From positions 40,805,756-40,869,755 of the forward strand of contig NC_081832.1 in NCBI RefSeq assembly GCF_030867095.1: DNA of 64,000 nt, given 5' to 3'. Position 1 is the first letter of the stretch. Each line of letters starts with the position of its first letter. Below the pieces are notes generated by a model. It saw only the letters and a list, made by a program, of their open reading frames with translations. It made no database searches and was not told the DNA's origin. Positions 44,890 through 64,000 of the stretch are shown here, piece by piece. A program made the translations under genes and the position numbers. This DNA is from Alligator mississippiensis. Its lineage: Eukaryota > Chordata > Crocodylia > Alligatoridae.

Positions 44890-45610
44890 GTTAGCTAGGA
44901 TGGCTGACCAGTATGACCACCTGACTGTGGACCACCTGGTAAAGGAATTGACAGGGGGAGGCCTCCAAATAAAAAAAAAAGAGGCAAAAGAAAAAGTACC
45001 TGATTAGAGCCCTGGGGGCCAATGATCAAGCCAATGAATCCTCCCACCCTGGTCCCAAATGGGAATGGAACTGGTGGAGCCTTTCCCAATGGGCCTCTGG
45101 GAGCAAACCCCACAGAGCTAGATATACTCTGTAAGAAAACTCACCTCCTGGAACTGGAGCTAGCAGCTAGAGGCACATCACAAGCGTGAGCACAAACACA
45201 AGATGCGCAAGCTGGAGCTAGAAGCCAAGGAGGCATAGCACAAGCATGAGTGCAAGCTCGAGTTACTCCAGGTGCGGCGAGAACTTGGAGTCGAGGTCGA
45301 CCTGTCCCAGCTGATGCCCACAGCTGCACCTTTCAGAATGGACCTCCAGATCCTCACCCCATACAAGGAAGGAGATGGTCCAGAAGTGTTCCTGAGCAAC
45401 TGAGAAAAACAAGCGGACCAATGGGAAGTGAAAGAGGAGGAGCATCTGAAATATGCTGCTGGGCTAGTATTGGACAGCCTGGCTACTATCCTGGACAGTC
45501 TGCCTACCGAGTCTGAGACTAACTATGACACTTTTAAAGAGGCTGTGTTTAAGAGGTATATGTTGGGGCCAGATTATTTCTGGAAAAGGTTTCGTAATAA
45601 TAGCCTACTT
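44890..45610 (+). pseudogene. LTR-retrotransposon gag remnant (SCAN/Gmr1-like)
   Basis: Starts MADQYDHLTVDHLVKELTGG at 44900 and breaks within 36 codons. A later frame reads GDGPEVFLSN, then LATILDSLP and DTFKEAVFKRYMLGPDYFWK. The pattern 'Y..FK.A.L.RY.L.P..FR.RFR' is shared by Ty3/gypsy Gmr1-type gag and the SCAN domains derived from it. No protease, reverse transcriptase or integrase is found downstream. Confidence 0.6.
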
Positions 45611-45629
45611 CAGGGAAAGTCTCCTTGTC

Positions 45630-46320
45630 AGTGCACTCATGGCGGTGCTTGTGGTGCTGCTCACGGGAGTGGCTGCTGCCGCTGCAGTGCTCCCGCTGCA
45701 CCCAGCTGACATGCTCCACCTCCCCGCGCAGCTGCCACTGCTGGCCCCGCACTCACTGCTGCAGCCACTGTTGCTGCTGTTCCTGGCCACCACAGGCGCT
45801 TTGGCCTCTTGCGGGGACAGCACTGAGCGCAAGCAGCCATGGGGCAAGCAGTTCTCGGGCTCGTGGCAGGGGCACAGTGGCAGCCTGACTTTGTTGTCTA
45901 GTGGCAGCCGCCCACTACTGCAGCAGCAAAGCAGAATGGCCCTTGTGGCACACCCTGGGGTGGCCAGTGTGGTTGTGGCAGCCATGGCAGAGGAGGAGGA
46001 GGTGGGCTCAGCCACTGCCACCTTCTCCTTGTTGCCGTGCTCACGGCGCCACTCACAGGAGTGGCCACTGCTGCCGCAGTGCTCCCACCAGACCTGGCTG
46101 CCATGTTCTGCCTCCGTGTGGCTGCTGCTGTGGAAGGCTGCCACTGAGCTGCCTCCGTGCCCCTGCTGCAAGCCTGAGCACTGCTTGCCGCACAGCCACT
46201 TACACTTGTTGCTCTCTGCAGCAGGCCTAGGCTCCTGTGGTGACCAGGAACAGCAGCAATGGCTGCTGCAGGAGCAGGTGCGGGGCCAGCGGTTGCAGCC
46301 ATGCAGGGAGGCACAGCATG
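45630..46320. repeat. GC-rich segment with an internal direct repeat
   Basis: The phrase GTGCTCACGG...GAGTGGC..CTGCTGCCGCAGTGCTCCC occurs at about 45645 and about 46040, and a third time inverted at 48335-48430. Long open frames on both strands are compositional effects of CTG/CAG richness. Confidence 0.6.
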
Positions 46321-46554
46321 GCAGTGTTACCAGATTTGCCCATTACTTTGGGGTGTACTCATTTATTAGGGATACGTTTCTATGGTCTTGGTAATTCTGT
46401 CAATGTGCTGCTTGCGTTTCTATACGGAGCTGTATCTCTCCCTTCTGCAAGCCCTCACCCCCAGTGGAGCTATCTTGCAGGACTCAGTCTCAATGGGGCT
46501 GGGTTCCTCCAGTCACCAAATCAGTCATACACACAAACGCACACACAAATTAAC

Positions 46555-46800
46555 ATGACACGCCTGACCCGGCTGGGTTGATCAACATGGACAGCCTGAC
46601 ACCCTCATATGCCAAGAATCAGTACATCAGAGCAACAATAAACTGCAGACAGACACAAGCACACAGGTGAACAGAATCCCTCTGAATCCGGCTGGGTGTC
46701 CAGCTGACACCCTCATGGGCCAGCATTCAGTTCATAAGGGTACATCTGAGTTAAACTGGGTCAATCAGCCTGTACAAGCTGATCCTCTTATGTGTTTCAA
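46555..46800. repeat. degenerate tandem repeat of about 110 bp
   Basis: GACCCGGCTGGGTTGATCAA, AATCCGGCTGGGTGTCCAGC and TTAAACTGGGTCAATCAGCC head three successive units, each followed by CTGA(C/T)..CCTC(A/T)TATG-like text. Confidence 0.55.
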
Positions 46801-46969
46801 ACTCAGCATGTCCCAATCTTTGGTCTCTTGATGAGCAGACCCCACAGTATTTTTGGGATTCACAGGGATCTTTAGCTTAGGTAAAAAGTGCTGCTGCAGA
46901 GCACAGGAGGAAAGAGAAGCAGAGAAGGAAAAATATACCCAGTTACTACCAGTTTGACTATAAAAGTTA

Positions 46970-47540
46970 TTTACCTCTAAGCATATGAAATATATAATGG
47001 TACTAGTAGTAATAGACATGCAAAAGAAAAAAAACCAAACACAAACAATTACAATACTACCCTGGTTTCACTAAGTATTTGGGGAAACTTAGCTGAAGCT
47101 TAACTAATACAGTTCAGGTTCAGAAATTTATGCCTAGAGTGAAAAGAAAGAGAGAGTGTTGGGATCTCACCAGTCCAAGGTACTCGGGCTGCAAAGCTGA
47201 CAGGCCCAGTCCGTAGCACAATCCTTGAAGGGAGATGATCTGTTCTTTCAGCATCCCAAGAACAACAGGGGATGGTGTCAGCACACGAGTTTTTTCTTGA
47301 AGCCCACACACTGCTGCTTTTTTACACCCTCAATTCAGCTGCTTTGAAGCATTCTCAATAGTGTAAATCGTTGTCTTTTCTATTGACAAGGGGTTATCTG
47401 GTTTGGAACATCTCAAGAAACTGATTGATAATCAAGAAACACATAAGGTTAGGGAGTAACCAGATACTTCAGAGCCAGCTTGAAATTCCTATGGAGAGCA
47501 GATATACTGGATGGGATATCTCATGGTTTCTTCAGAAACA
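46970..47540 (-). mobile_element. LTR-like sequence related to 32850-34070
   Basis: Shares the blocks GAAGCCCACACACTGCTGCT and GGGGTTATCTGGTTTGGAAC...GAAACTGATTGATAA with the outer LTR at 33 kb but lacks its nested insertion. The TATA position is degraded (GTAAAAAAGC on the minus strand). Confidence 0.45.
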
Positions 47541-49340
47541 ATAGATAGCTTGCAACATCAGGATTTTGGATTTTCACTTGTTGTGAACAAGCCTCAGCTT
47601 AGCATGACTTTTCCAGATCTTACTATAGTCTTTTAACAGACTTAAGACAATTATTGGGGTGCTCATAACCTTTTGTGGAGAGGACTTCCACCAGTCGTCT
47701 TGGGAAAAGTATGGCAACACCTGTGATGAGGGCTCCAACGGGCTGGACGCTGTGATGAACCCTTAACCATTGTTCAAATGTTGCCCATACCCACTCTGAC
47801 TCGGTCTCTTTGCCTCAGCATTCCCTAACCCGGCAACCGAGTTTTAGTCAATCAAGTTTAAATAGGCCTCCCATAGTGGGACCGGGGAAGGTACGGCCTG
47901 AGATGCCTATTAAACTTAGAGGTGTGTGTGTGTGTCTGAGGGGGTTAGTCCTTTGTAAATCCAGATGAGAACTGGTCTGATAAATGCTGAGTTGGGTGTG
48001 TGTGAACATGGGTTGATTAGCATTTGGAGCACAGATTCCCCATCATGCAGTGCTCCCCTACTTCTCTGGTCCCAGAATTCACTGCAGTCTCTGCTTCAGG
48101 CTTTCTGTTCTCCATCTCTCCTGTAAATGAATGGTCATCTGGTTCCATCTTGGATGCAAATGAGACCTAGGGCAGTTGTTTCACTCTGGTCACCCTTATC
48201 TGGAGGGTCTTAGGTGTGTCTCTCACTGCATCTTAATCAGTCTCATTTATGTAGAGGAGGGGAGGGAGGGGGAAATTCTTTGTGAGTCAGACAGACTGCA
48301 TCCTGTGCCTGGGTTCCCAAGAACACACAGCTGAGACATAACAGCAGCTGAGCACGGTGGGAGCACTGTGGCAGCAACAACCGCTCCTGTGAGCAGCATT
48401 GCGAGCACCATCACGAGCGTGGTGACAGGAAGGCAGCATTTGTTGCAAAGAGAATCGCAGTTGGCCATCTGCTGGGTTGGGAAGCTGGGAGCAGCTGCCA
48501 GGGCTTGGCTTCCCAAGGCACCTGGAGATACGAGGCAGCTCCCATAGCTGACAGAGACTCTTATCCCAGGAGTGATAAAGTCAGGAGGAGGGGAAGGCTG
48601 GGAGAGGTGGCACGGTGCTCTGGCTGGGAGCTAGCCCTTCTCAGTGGAGCTTTGGACCTCGGAGCTGGGGAGTGGCTGAATCTGGGGAGCAGCTGAATCC
48701 AGGGAGCAGATGGACCAGAAGCCTTCAGCAAGGATGGAAGAGCAATGCTGGGCCAGTGCCTCAGCAGCCTACTCACTCCCTGCCCAGGACAACCCTGACC
48801 CTGGGGCTGCAGGCAGGTGGTGGGAGCAGCTGGGGGTGCAGAGCCACAGGCTGGCCCCCCACCTAGCTCCCCAGGGACCATGGACCAGAGCAGTGCTCAG
48901 GGTCTTCCTCCAGACCCAGAGCCCTCAACACTCAGAAGCTTCTCTCAAAGCTGGCAAGAAACCAATCATTTAAAAGTTAAGACATACATTCTCATGAGAT
49001 TTTATATGTTTGTATTTTTTCACATTTTGGTTACATAATTATGCGATGGTAGCATTAAAACACAAGTGTAATGGGTATATAAAGGTGAGATATTTACAGT
49101 ATATGAAGTTTAGCACATTTAATGTTTCAGGAATGATTAAAAAACCCATTGAGATGTATTGTGTAGGCCTACTGCTTTATTTTAATTGCAAGAATCACTA
49201 ATGGTATTCTTAGACTTTTACTTGAGGCTAACAGTATGGCCTGTATTTTTCTTGTAGTGGTTTACTGTCATGTAAGTACAATGTAAAATGTATATTTAAA
49301 AAAATAGTCAAACAAGAGTCTACAAGACTCTTGGTAATCC
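47541..49340. other. unclassified intergenic stretch
   Basis: Includes the inverted copy (48335-48430) of the GC-rich repeat at 45.6 kb and a GT run near 47925. No gene supported. Confidence 0.4.
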
Positions 49341-49364
49341 TTCCATGTAGAGGTGACCTGAGCA

Positions 49365-49618
49365 GGGTGCAGGACCTAGGGCAAATCAGCCCATGCAGGG
49401 CCCTGCCCCTGCTCTGATCCTGGACCTGAAGAAGCCGCCGCTGCCATTGGTGGTGGTGGTTGCAACGGGGATCAGGGGGGAGCAAGTAGCTGGAGGCAGA
49501 GTCGCCGCTCCGCCCAGCTCCATGCCACTGCTGCTCTGCCTGGCTTTGTGGGGGCCCCCAAAGTGCAGGGCCCGGGGCAGTCGCCCTGAGATTCACCATC
49601 TCTCCATGGACAGCCCTG
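49365..49618 (-). mobile_element. hAT-like fragment inside CR1 ORF1
   Basis: Read on the minus strand it starts CAGGGCTGTCCATGGAGAGA and continues GGGCGACTGCCCCGGGCCCT. It replaces the CR1 ORF1 frame exactly at 49618. The far end and target duplication are not resolved. Confidence 0.55.
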
Positions 49619-50520
49619 CTTGTGTGACATTTTGGATCTGAGCTCCAGGCAAGCAGCAGACTTCCTGGGACAACAGTCAGGCCAGCAGATGGATCCCTCT
49701 GTCCCCCGTAGAAGGAAGTTTCCAACCACCATCCATTACTTCCCCTTCATAGCAGTGCTCTCAATCTTCCCTGCCTTTAGGATTCCTGCCCTGGCCTCTT
49801 CCACCAATGGAATGTGCTCCCCCTTCTCTGTTGCTAGGACTCTATACCTGTTTTCCAGGCAAACCACTGCATGTGGGGATGGTGACTTCTTGCTGCCAGA
49901 AGATACAAGCTTCCAGCTTCCATCTTCCTGGGAGCTCATGGCCTCTTCCTTTTCTAGCACTACATCTGGCAGTCCATCCTCCAGTCCTAGAGGTTTCCTC
50001 CAGCATAGAACTGATGAAGTCCTCATGGCGGAGGCTGCTTCAGAGCTCCGTTACCTCGTCTTGTAGCTCTCTTGCCTTCTCCCTGAGGGACACCACTAGA
50101 AGGCACCACTTACAGTGCAAGCACTCCTCCACCTGGCTGACACTAGAAGGAACCTGTAAGCTGCAGTCTGTACCACACCAAACCCGGACCTGAGTGGAAG
50201 CCTCAACAGTGTATGGTCCTGCCTGGACAGACACCTTGCAGGTGGAAGCAGAGGAAGAGCTGGAAGTGGCAGTAGTTCTGGTATTACAACATCTTCCAGT
50301 CATGCTTCCTGGTCTTCTAATCTGCTGCCTCTCATTTTGTGCCTCTCTTTCCAACAAACCTTCCCCAGCAAACTCTGCTGTAGTTGGCCTGTTTGCTATT
50401 CCTTGATCTGAAGGGTTTCCTTTTCCCTGCAACCTCTTTCCTCTCAGCCAGCTTACAGTAAAGGAACGTGAGAGAGAGTTTCCAAACAAACTCCCCCTCA
50501 CTCTGGACTCTAACTAAACA
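49619..50520 (-). pseudogene. CR1 ORF1 fragment with Cys-rich zinc-finger-like region, minus strand
   Basis: The minus-strand frame has CKVSVQAGPYTVEASTQVRV, a cysteine cluster (CGTDCSL...CLHCKWCLL) and the start of a coiled coil (REKARELQDEVTEL). After a broken middle part comes VVVGNFLLRGTEGSICWPD, the degraded SGNH block I (GDS changed to GNF). This is the ORF1 of an older CR1 subfamily that keeps an N-terminal zinc-finger module not seen in the young copies. Confidence 0.75.
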
Positions 50521-50634
50521 AGGGGCTTAAGTCTTGGTCTAGTCTCTTGCAGAGTTTTAACTGCTAAAATAAAACTATCTAGTTAGTCCGCATTATATAT
50601 ATGTATAAAAAAAGAATCTTACCTTTCAGGCTTC

Positions 50635-51880
50635 TCGTCTAAGAGAGGGATGGCAAACTACCTGAAGGGTGGTTCCAAAGAGGATAGAGCTAGACCAGGG
50701 CTGGGCAAAATATGACCCGCGGGCCGGATCTGGCCTGCCAAGCCATTCTATCCGACCTGTGGGGCCCCTCAAAAATTTAGAAAATTAACATTTATCTGCC
50801 CCTGGCTTGTGTCAAAGATGACATCTTGTCGCTGCTGTGGTAGTGTGTGACAAGGAGAAGGTGGTGGCGGCTAAGCCTGTCTCTTCCTTCTCCGCTGCAG
50901 CCACGCAAGCCCTGCCAAGCAGTATGGGGACTGCATCAATGCCCCGGGGCCAGGAGTGACAGGAGCACAGGCTTGCAGGAGTGCTGGCGGGGGCTCTGCC
51001 TGCCATGGGTCGGTGGGGGGGGGAGGGAGGAAACAGGCTGTGGGCAAACCCTTCCCCTCCACAAACCACAACCCTCCCCCACACTCTCCCAGGCCCCCAC
51101 AAAACCCATGCCCATCCCACAGACCACACACCCACATCTATCCACACCCCAACTAATCACACACACAAACACACATACCCTATACTCACCCTCCGACCCA
51201 CACCCCTCCCACAATATACAAGAGTAAGATTTCATTTTAAGCTTTTATACTATCATCTCGATGTACACTACATAAACGCCTGTAAATCAGGACGAAAATG
51301 TTTTTTGAAATGAAATTAATGAATGTTGTAGTACATATTTGAGATTTTTTAGAATATAATTTGGTATTTTTCTGGTTCAGAGATGGCAAAACACCTTGCT
51401 GAAAGGAGTTATTCCAGGGTCAAGGGGAGGGACTTCTGATGGCAAAGGTCAGGGAGTGGGACTTCTGGTCCCAAGATGGCAACCAGGGGATCAGGCACCT
51501 GTCAAGGGGCGGGCCTACCCATGTGGTCCTCAATGGCTTGCCAAAACTCCGTAAACGGCCCTTCGCCTGAAATAATTGCCTGCCACTGAGCTAGACTGTT
51601 CTCAGTGGTGGCAGATGACAGAACAAGGAGCAACAGTCTCAAGTTCCAGCAAGGGAAGTTTAGCTTAGATATTAGGAAAAACTCTCTCACTGGGAGGGTA
51701 ATAAAGCACTGGAACAAACTACCCAGAGAGGTGGTGGAATCTCCAGCCTTAGACGTTTTTCAGACCTGGCTGAACAAAGCCCTGGCTGGGAACATCTCTT
51801 TGGGGATGGTCCGGCTTTGAGCACGGGGTTGGACATGACTTCCCTTCCAACTTTTTATGATTCCATGATGTTAAGAGACT
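50635..51880 (+). mobile_element. CR1 3' fragment split by a hAT element
   Basis: Left part 50640-50695 reads YLKGGSKEDRAR; after the hAT insert the frame continues at 51597 with [49 protein letters not shown], and ends GACTTCCCTTCCAAC. The two halves join exactly when one copy of the target duplication is removed. Confidence 0.9.
50696..51588. mobile_element. 893-bp non-autonomous hAT with perfect 8-bp target duplication
   Basis: Starts CAGGGCTGGGCAAAATATGA and ends ATTGCCTGCCACTG (inverted CAGTGGCAGGCAAT). AGCTAGAC lies on both sides (50688-50695, 51589-51596). The interior includes a GGCCGGATCTGGCC palindrome and a C/A-rich part; no transposase. Confidence 0.92.
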
Positions 51881-52734
51881 GATCTTTATATTTCCTTATG
51901 ATTCAGTTTCCCCCTTTGCTTTTTTCTGTTTACAGGTTTTTGGTGTGCTCTGTTTCACTTGAAACGTGTCTTATTTTCCTAAACCCTTTCCAGTTCAGAT
52001 AAAAGGCAGATGGAAGGAGTCAGGCAGAAGTTTTGACGAATATTTGCCTCTGGTCATAAAGATCCTCTTAAACACTTCTTTAGGCATGGCATTTCCTCAC
52101 TGTTGAGCACTGGAGGGAAGAGTAGCTTTACTGGGGATGTTAGCTTTTACCTCTGAGTCCAGTCCACCTTTGGGATTTGCCTGCACCAGGATTCTACTGT
52201 ATGCATTGTCTGAATCTGTGACTTTGAGTTAGAGCTGTTTCTGGCTTACCCCCAATGCTTCTACTGAGCTTTTCTAGGAAGAAATGCTAAGCTCACCTTC
52301 ATTTATGTATAGCTTTTTCTTTGGCACTCAAAAGCACAGAATCTGAGCAGCTCACATATGCCACTAAATATCTTCAGGGGTTCTCTCTACTAGGATGAGT
52401 TGGAATGACCCTTGGGTGTGTCTTTGCACAGTAGAGTCCTATTTCCACAGCGATTCAAAAGGCTGACAGCATTTAAAGCAGTGCAAGTTCCTAATGTAGC
52501 TGTTATTCCCCATGTCATTTATCTTACTTGCAATTATGCCCTTCAGCATGTAGCCAGGGAAACGCCCAGAGAACTTTTACCTTTTCTACACAGTATATTT
52601 ACATTAGTAAGTACACCTCTATGAAGTATATGAAATGCTTGGCTTCACTGCCCACTTCACAAAAATCAAGATATTTTACCAATCCACACCAAGCCAATCA
52701 GCTGTTCCTTCGCATATTACAATTAGAGGACAGT
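51881..52734. other. unclassified stretch
   Basis: No gene or element identified. Confidence 0.4.
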
Positions 52735-52995
52735 CTTTGAAGAATGCGGAGTATCTCCCCTACCTGAATAGCCACCTTTCCCAAAAATACAGACAACATT
52801 TAACATCTCTGAAATCCCATCTTTGATGATCATGAAATCGACCCAAACCAAACTCTAGCAGGGTCTTTCCTATCCTGCTGTACGGGTGTGAAACCTGGAT
52901 GCCATGTTGGAAGCATCTGGAAGCTTTGGAAGATAATTGCTGGTGATGTTTTCAGGAAATTCTCCATCTCAACTGGAAAGAAGAATGAATGCTAG
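52735..52995 (+). mobile_element. fragment of the unresolved LINE family seen at 26.5 kb
   Basis: AEYLPYLNSHLSQK corresponds to ELPYLGSHLSQK at 26.6 kb; later text (ILLYGCETWMPCWK in a shifted frame) corresponds to PTLLYTAEMWT. Heavily decayed. Confidence 0.55.
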
Positions 52996-53449
52996 CTTTC
53001 TGGATCAAGGAAGCTCTACCAGAATTGAAGTTGTGTTTGTATGACGCTAGCTTTATTGGTTAGAACGTTATAAGGGTGCCTGACAGCCAGCCCCCGAAAC
53101 AGGTCCTATACTCCCAACTCACTGATGGTCACTGCTCTAGACTCAAATACTGAATCACCCCCATGTACAAGGTATGAAACTCACCTCACTACAGAGGTGG
53201 ATAGAGGAGAGACACAAAGAGAGAGCTGTGACCTGATCTGCTCCTTCCTCCCAGAGCTACTTCTCATATCTGCAGACAACATGAGGATCTCAGACTGGGC
53301 TCCTCAGCCATCTCGGCTCTCTGAGGACTCCCCTATTCACCAAAAAACTATCCTTCTGGTAGTGGGGGGCTGCCAACATTGTTACCTTAGAAGAGCCAGT
53401 ATCAAAAATCAAAGGTCCACCAGGGCCTAATGGTCCCTCAGACTAGCAT
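52996..53449. other. unclassified stretch before the HDAC3 CpG island
   Basis: Nothing supportable identified. Confidence 0.4.
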
Positions 53450-62607
<9,158 letters not shown>

Positions 62608-62879
62608 TGAGTATTCTGTGCCTTGTAGGTGAATGGGAAGGACTAGGGTTAAGAAAAGGACTAGGACTAAGAAACCTTGTAAGAAACCTTGTGGGATTTA
62701 GAATGGTATATATCTGTCTGGATTGCAGGACAGACTGGACAAAGTCAGTTCTCAAGTGTATATATGCTATGTTATTATAGACCCCTTGTAGATTTGGAGC
62801 TGCTGCTGACATAGTCCAAACTGTGCACTGATTTAACATATACTAAATGTATTGTTCTTCCTGTCCTTTTGTTTTCATG

Positions 62880-63078
62880 CATTTCTAACCCATCTGGAAT
62901 ACTGCATGTGGTTCTGGTCAGCGGTGTTCACCTAACATGAATTTAAAGTGGAATAGATACATGGAACAGCTTGCTACATGGGTCAGGGAAACGGAGGCCT
63001 ATCCAGTGGAAAGAGATAAACGGGCTTGGCTTGTTTAGCGTAGCAGAATTAAAGCTGAGAGGGGATGTGACTGCCTTA
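62880..63078 (+). mobile_element. CR1/L3-type LINE fragment, left half
   Basis: THLEYCMWFWSA-type phrase (CATCTGGAATACTGCATGTG), then GGCTTGTTTAGCGTAGCAGA and AAGCTGAGAGGGGATGTGAC. Interrupted by the foldback element; continues at about 63800. Confidence 0.65.
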
Positions 63079-63800
63079 GGTTGGAAACAGACATCAGTTT
63101 TTGTTGCTTTTATGCTGCCATAAAAACTTTTATGGTGACAGCAAGGCCAAGCAAACAGATGTCCATGCCCCTTGTTATGCCACAAATATATCAGTGATGA
63201 AGGTAGCATCAATAGGTGCCACTGTTTAGCAGTTGGTGTCTGCTTACTGTATGGTGCAGGGCAGCCTGTACTCTCCAGCCACCCCAGGTTGGCGCTCCAG
63301 GGGCTTGTGTGGCCTAGTCCTGTGCACCCCAGAAATAGCCATATAGGATCAAGCCCTTCAAATGTTGGGCATACTTGACCAGGTTTCCCTGCTTACTAAG
63401 ACACATTCTGAAGATCCCAGGGACATATCTAGGTAGGAGGGGAAACCTTAACTTTCCATATTTACAGAGATGTGTCCTGGAGATCCTGAAAGCCTGACTT
63501 GGTAAGAGGGGACCCCCCAGTCCCTGACTTCCTTGACTTACAGAATTGCACCTTGGAGATCCCAGGGGAATGTCTTGGTAAGCAGGGAAAGCTGGGCTGG
63601 TGCTCCCAGGACTTTCAGGGCCTGATCCTGCACAGGAATTCTTGGGGTTTACAGGACTGGGCCCCTTAAGCCCTGGGAGTACATGATGCCAATTGATGCT
63701 GCAGGACAACAGTTTACATAATGAACTGAAATGGATGATATGTGCCAGGGCACATCCTGGCATAGCTAATCCACTTCATGTGATGATGTCTGTTTTTACC
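63079..63800. mobile_element. foldback-type DNA element inserted in a LINE
   Basis: AAACAGACATCA (63085-63096) is repeated inverted at 63784-63795. Inside, TTTCCCTGCTTACTAAGACA near 63382 is nearly complementary to GTCTTGGTAAGCAGGGAAA near 63572, and three loosely tandem units with GGAGATCC/AAGATCCC lie between. No transposase frame. Confidence 0.7.
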
Positions 63801-64000
63801 CTTCTGTAAATAAAGGAGAGAAATAAATGCCAATGAGGGGGAAGAGCAACTTGTCCTAGTATTGCCCTTTAGGTTAAGGAGAAATGTATATCAATTAGCG
63901 GTGAATAAATTTAAATGGGAAGTTAGCCATTAGAGGAGTGAGGATCTGGAACAGTGTTCCATTTGTAGTAGTGGAAGCAAGAAATCTAGCTGGTTTTAAT
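63801..64000 (+). mobile_element. CR1/L3-type LINE fragment, right half
   Basis: AATAAATTTAAATGGGAAGT, then GAGTGAGGATCTGGAACAGT, the CR1/L3 C-terminal phrase. Runs to the window edge. Confidence 0.55.

Noticed and set aside
45525..46394. Long open frames on both strands over 45.5-46.4 kb
   Set aside because: They overlap on both strands and reflect CTG/CAG/CCC composition; no domain is recognisable and the part before 45.6 kb is gag remnant.
62640..62700. Telomere-like GGACTAGGGTTAAG/GGACTAAG words
   Set aside because: Only two or three loose repeats, not TTAGGG units.

Overview
The window looks like nuclear genomic DNA from a non-avian sauropsid, most probably a crocodilian (a turtle is the main alternative). 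Coding sequence is sparse and intron-split. Most of the rest is transposable elements: young and old CR1 LINEs, Penelope-like elements, several hAT elements with 8-bp target duplications, a Helitron-like element, and LTR elements. Birds have CR1 but not this mixture. There are no bacterial-type operons, CRISPR arrays or rRNA, and I recognised no tRNA genes.

Two host genes can be read, and they diverge from each other. RELL2 (RELT-like 2) is on the minus strand between about 11.98 and 25.7 kb. Five coding exons join in phase, a sixth terminal exon is probable, and a noncoding first exon probably lies in a CpG island at 25.5-26.1 kb. HDAC3 is on the plus strand: a CpG-island promoter at 53.5-54.0 kb, then coding exons 1-3 (first 94 codons) at 53980, 54341 and 62464. 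HDAC3 runs off the right edge. In mammals, as I recall, these two genes are neighbours fired head to head from one short interval. Here about 28 kb of mostly repeat-derived DNA lies between the two CpG islands.

Layout. 0-11.9 kb: intergenic, with Penelope, CR1-tail, LTR, Helitron-like and hAT remnants; the neighbour expected from mammalian synteny (FCHSD1) is not visible. 12-25.7 kb: RELL2, with a nearly full-length CR1 (16.02-20.46 kb) in its large intron. 26-53 kb: the repeat-rich spacer. It has nested LINEs (26.5-28.3), Penelope tandem (31.2-32.2), LTR within LTR (32.85-34.07), a hAT of 1.37 kb (36.58-37.95), a second young CR1 (40.71-44.03, minus strand), LTR plus gag-like remnant (44.03-45.6), and CR1 ORF1 and 3' fragments split by hATs (49.3-51.9). 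53.5-64 kb: HDAC3 promoter, exons 1-3 and TE-filled introns.

I found no previously undescribed multi-gene system. The points most worth checking are: the apparent splitting of the RELL2/HDAC3 head-to-head pair; a long RELL2 C-terminal region with an OSR1/SPAK-type RFRV docking motif formed across an exon junction; a CGCG-box next to the HDAC3 start codon; hAT insertions at CTAG-centred 8-bp sites, often in CR1 tails; a perfect 49-bp inverted repeat in a Penelope-like element; and two close CR1 copies in opposite orientation about 20 kb apart.
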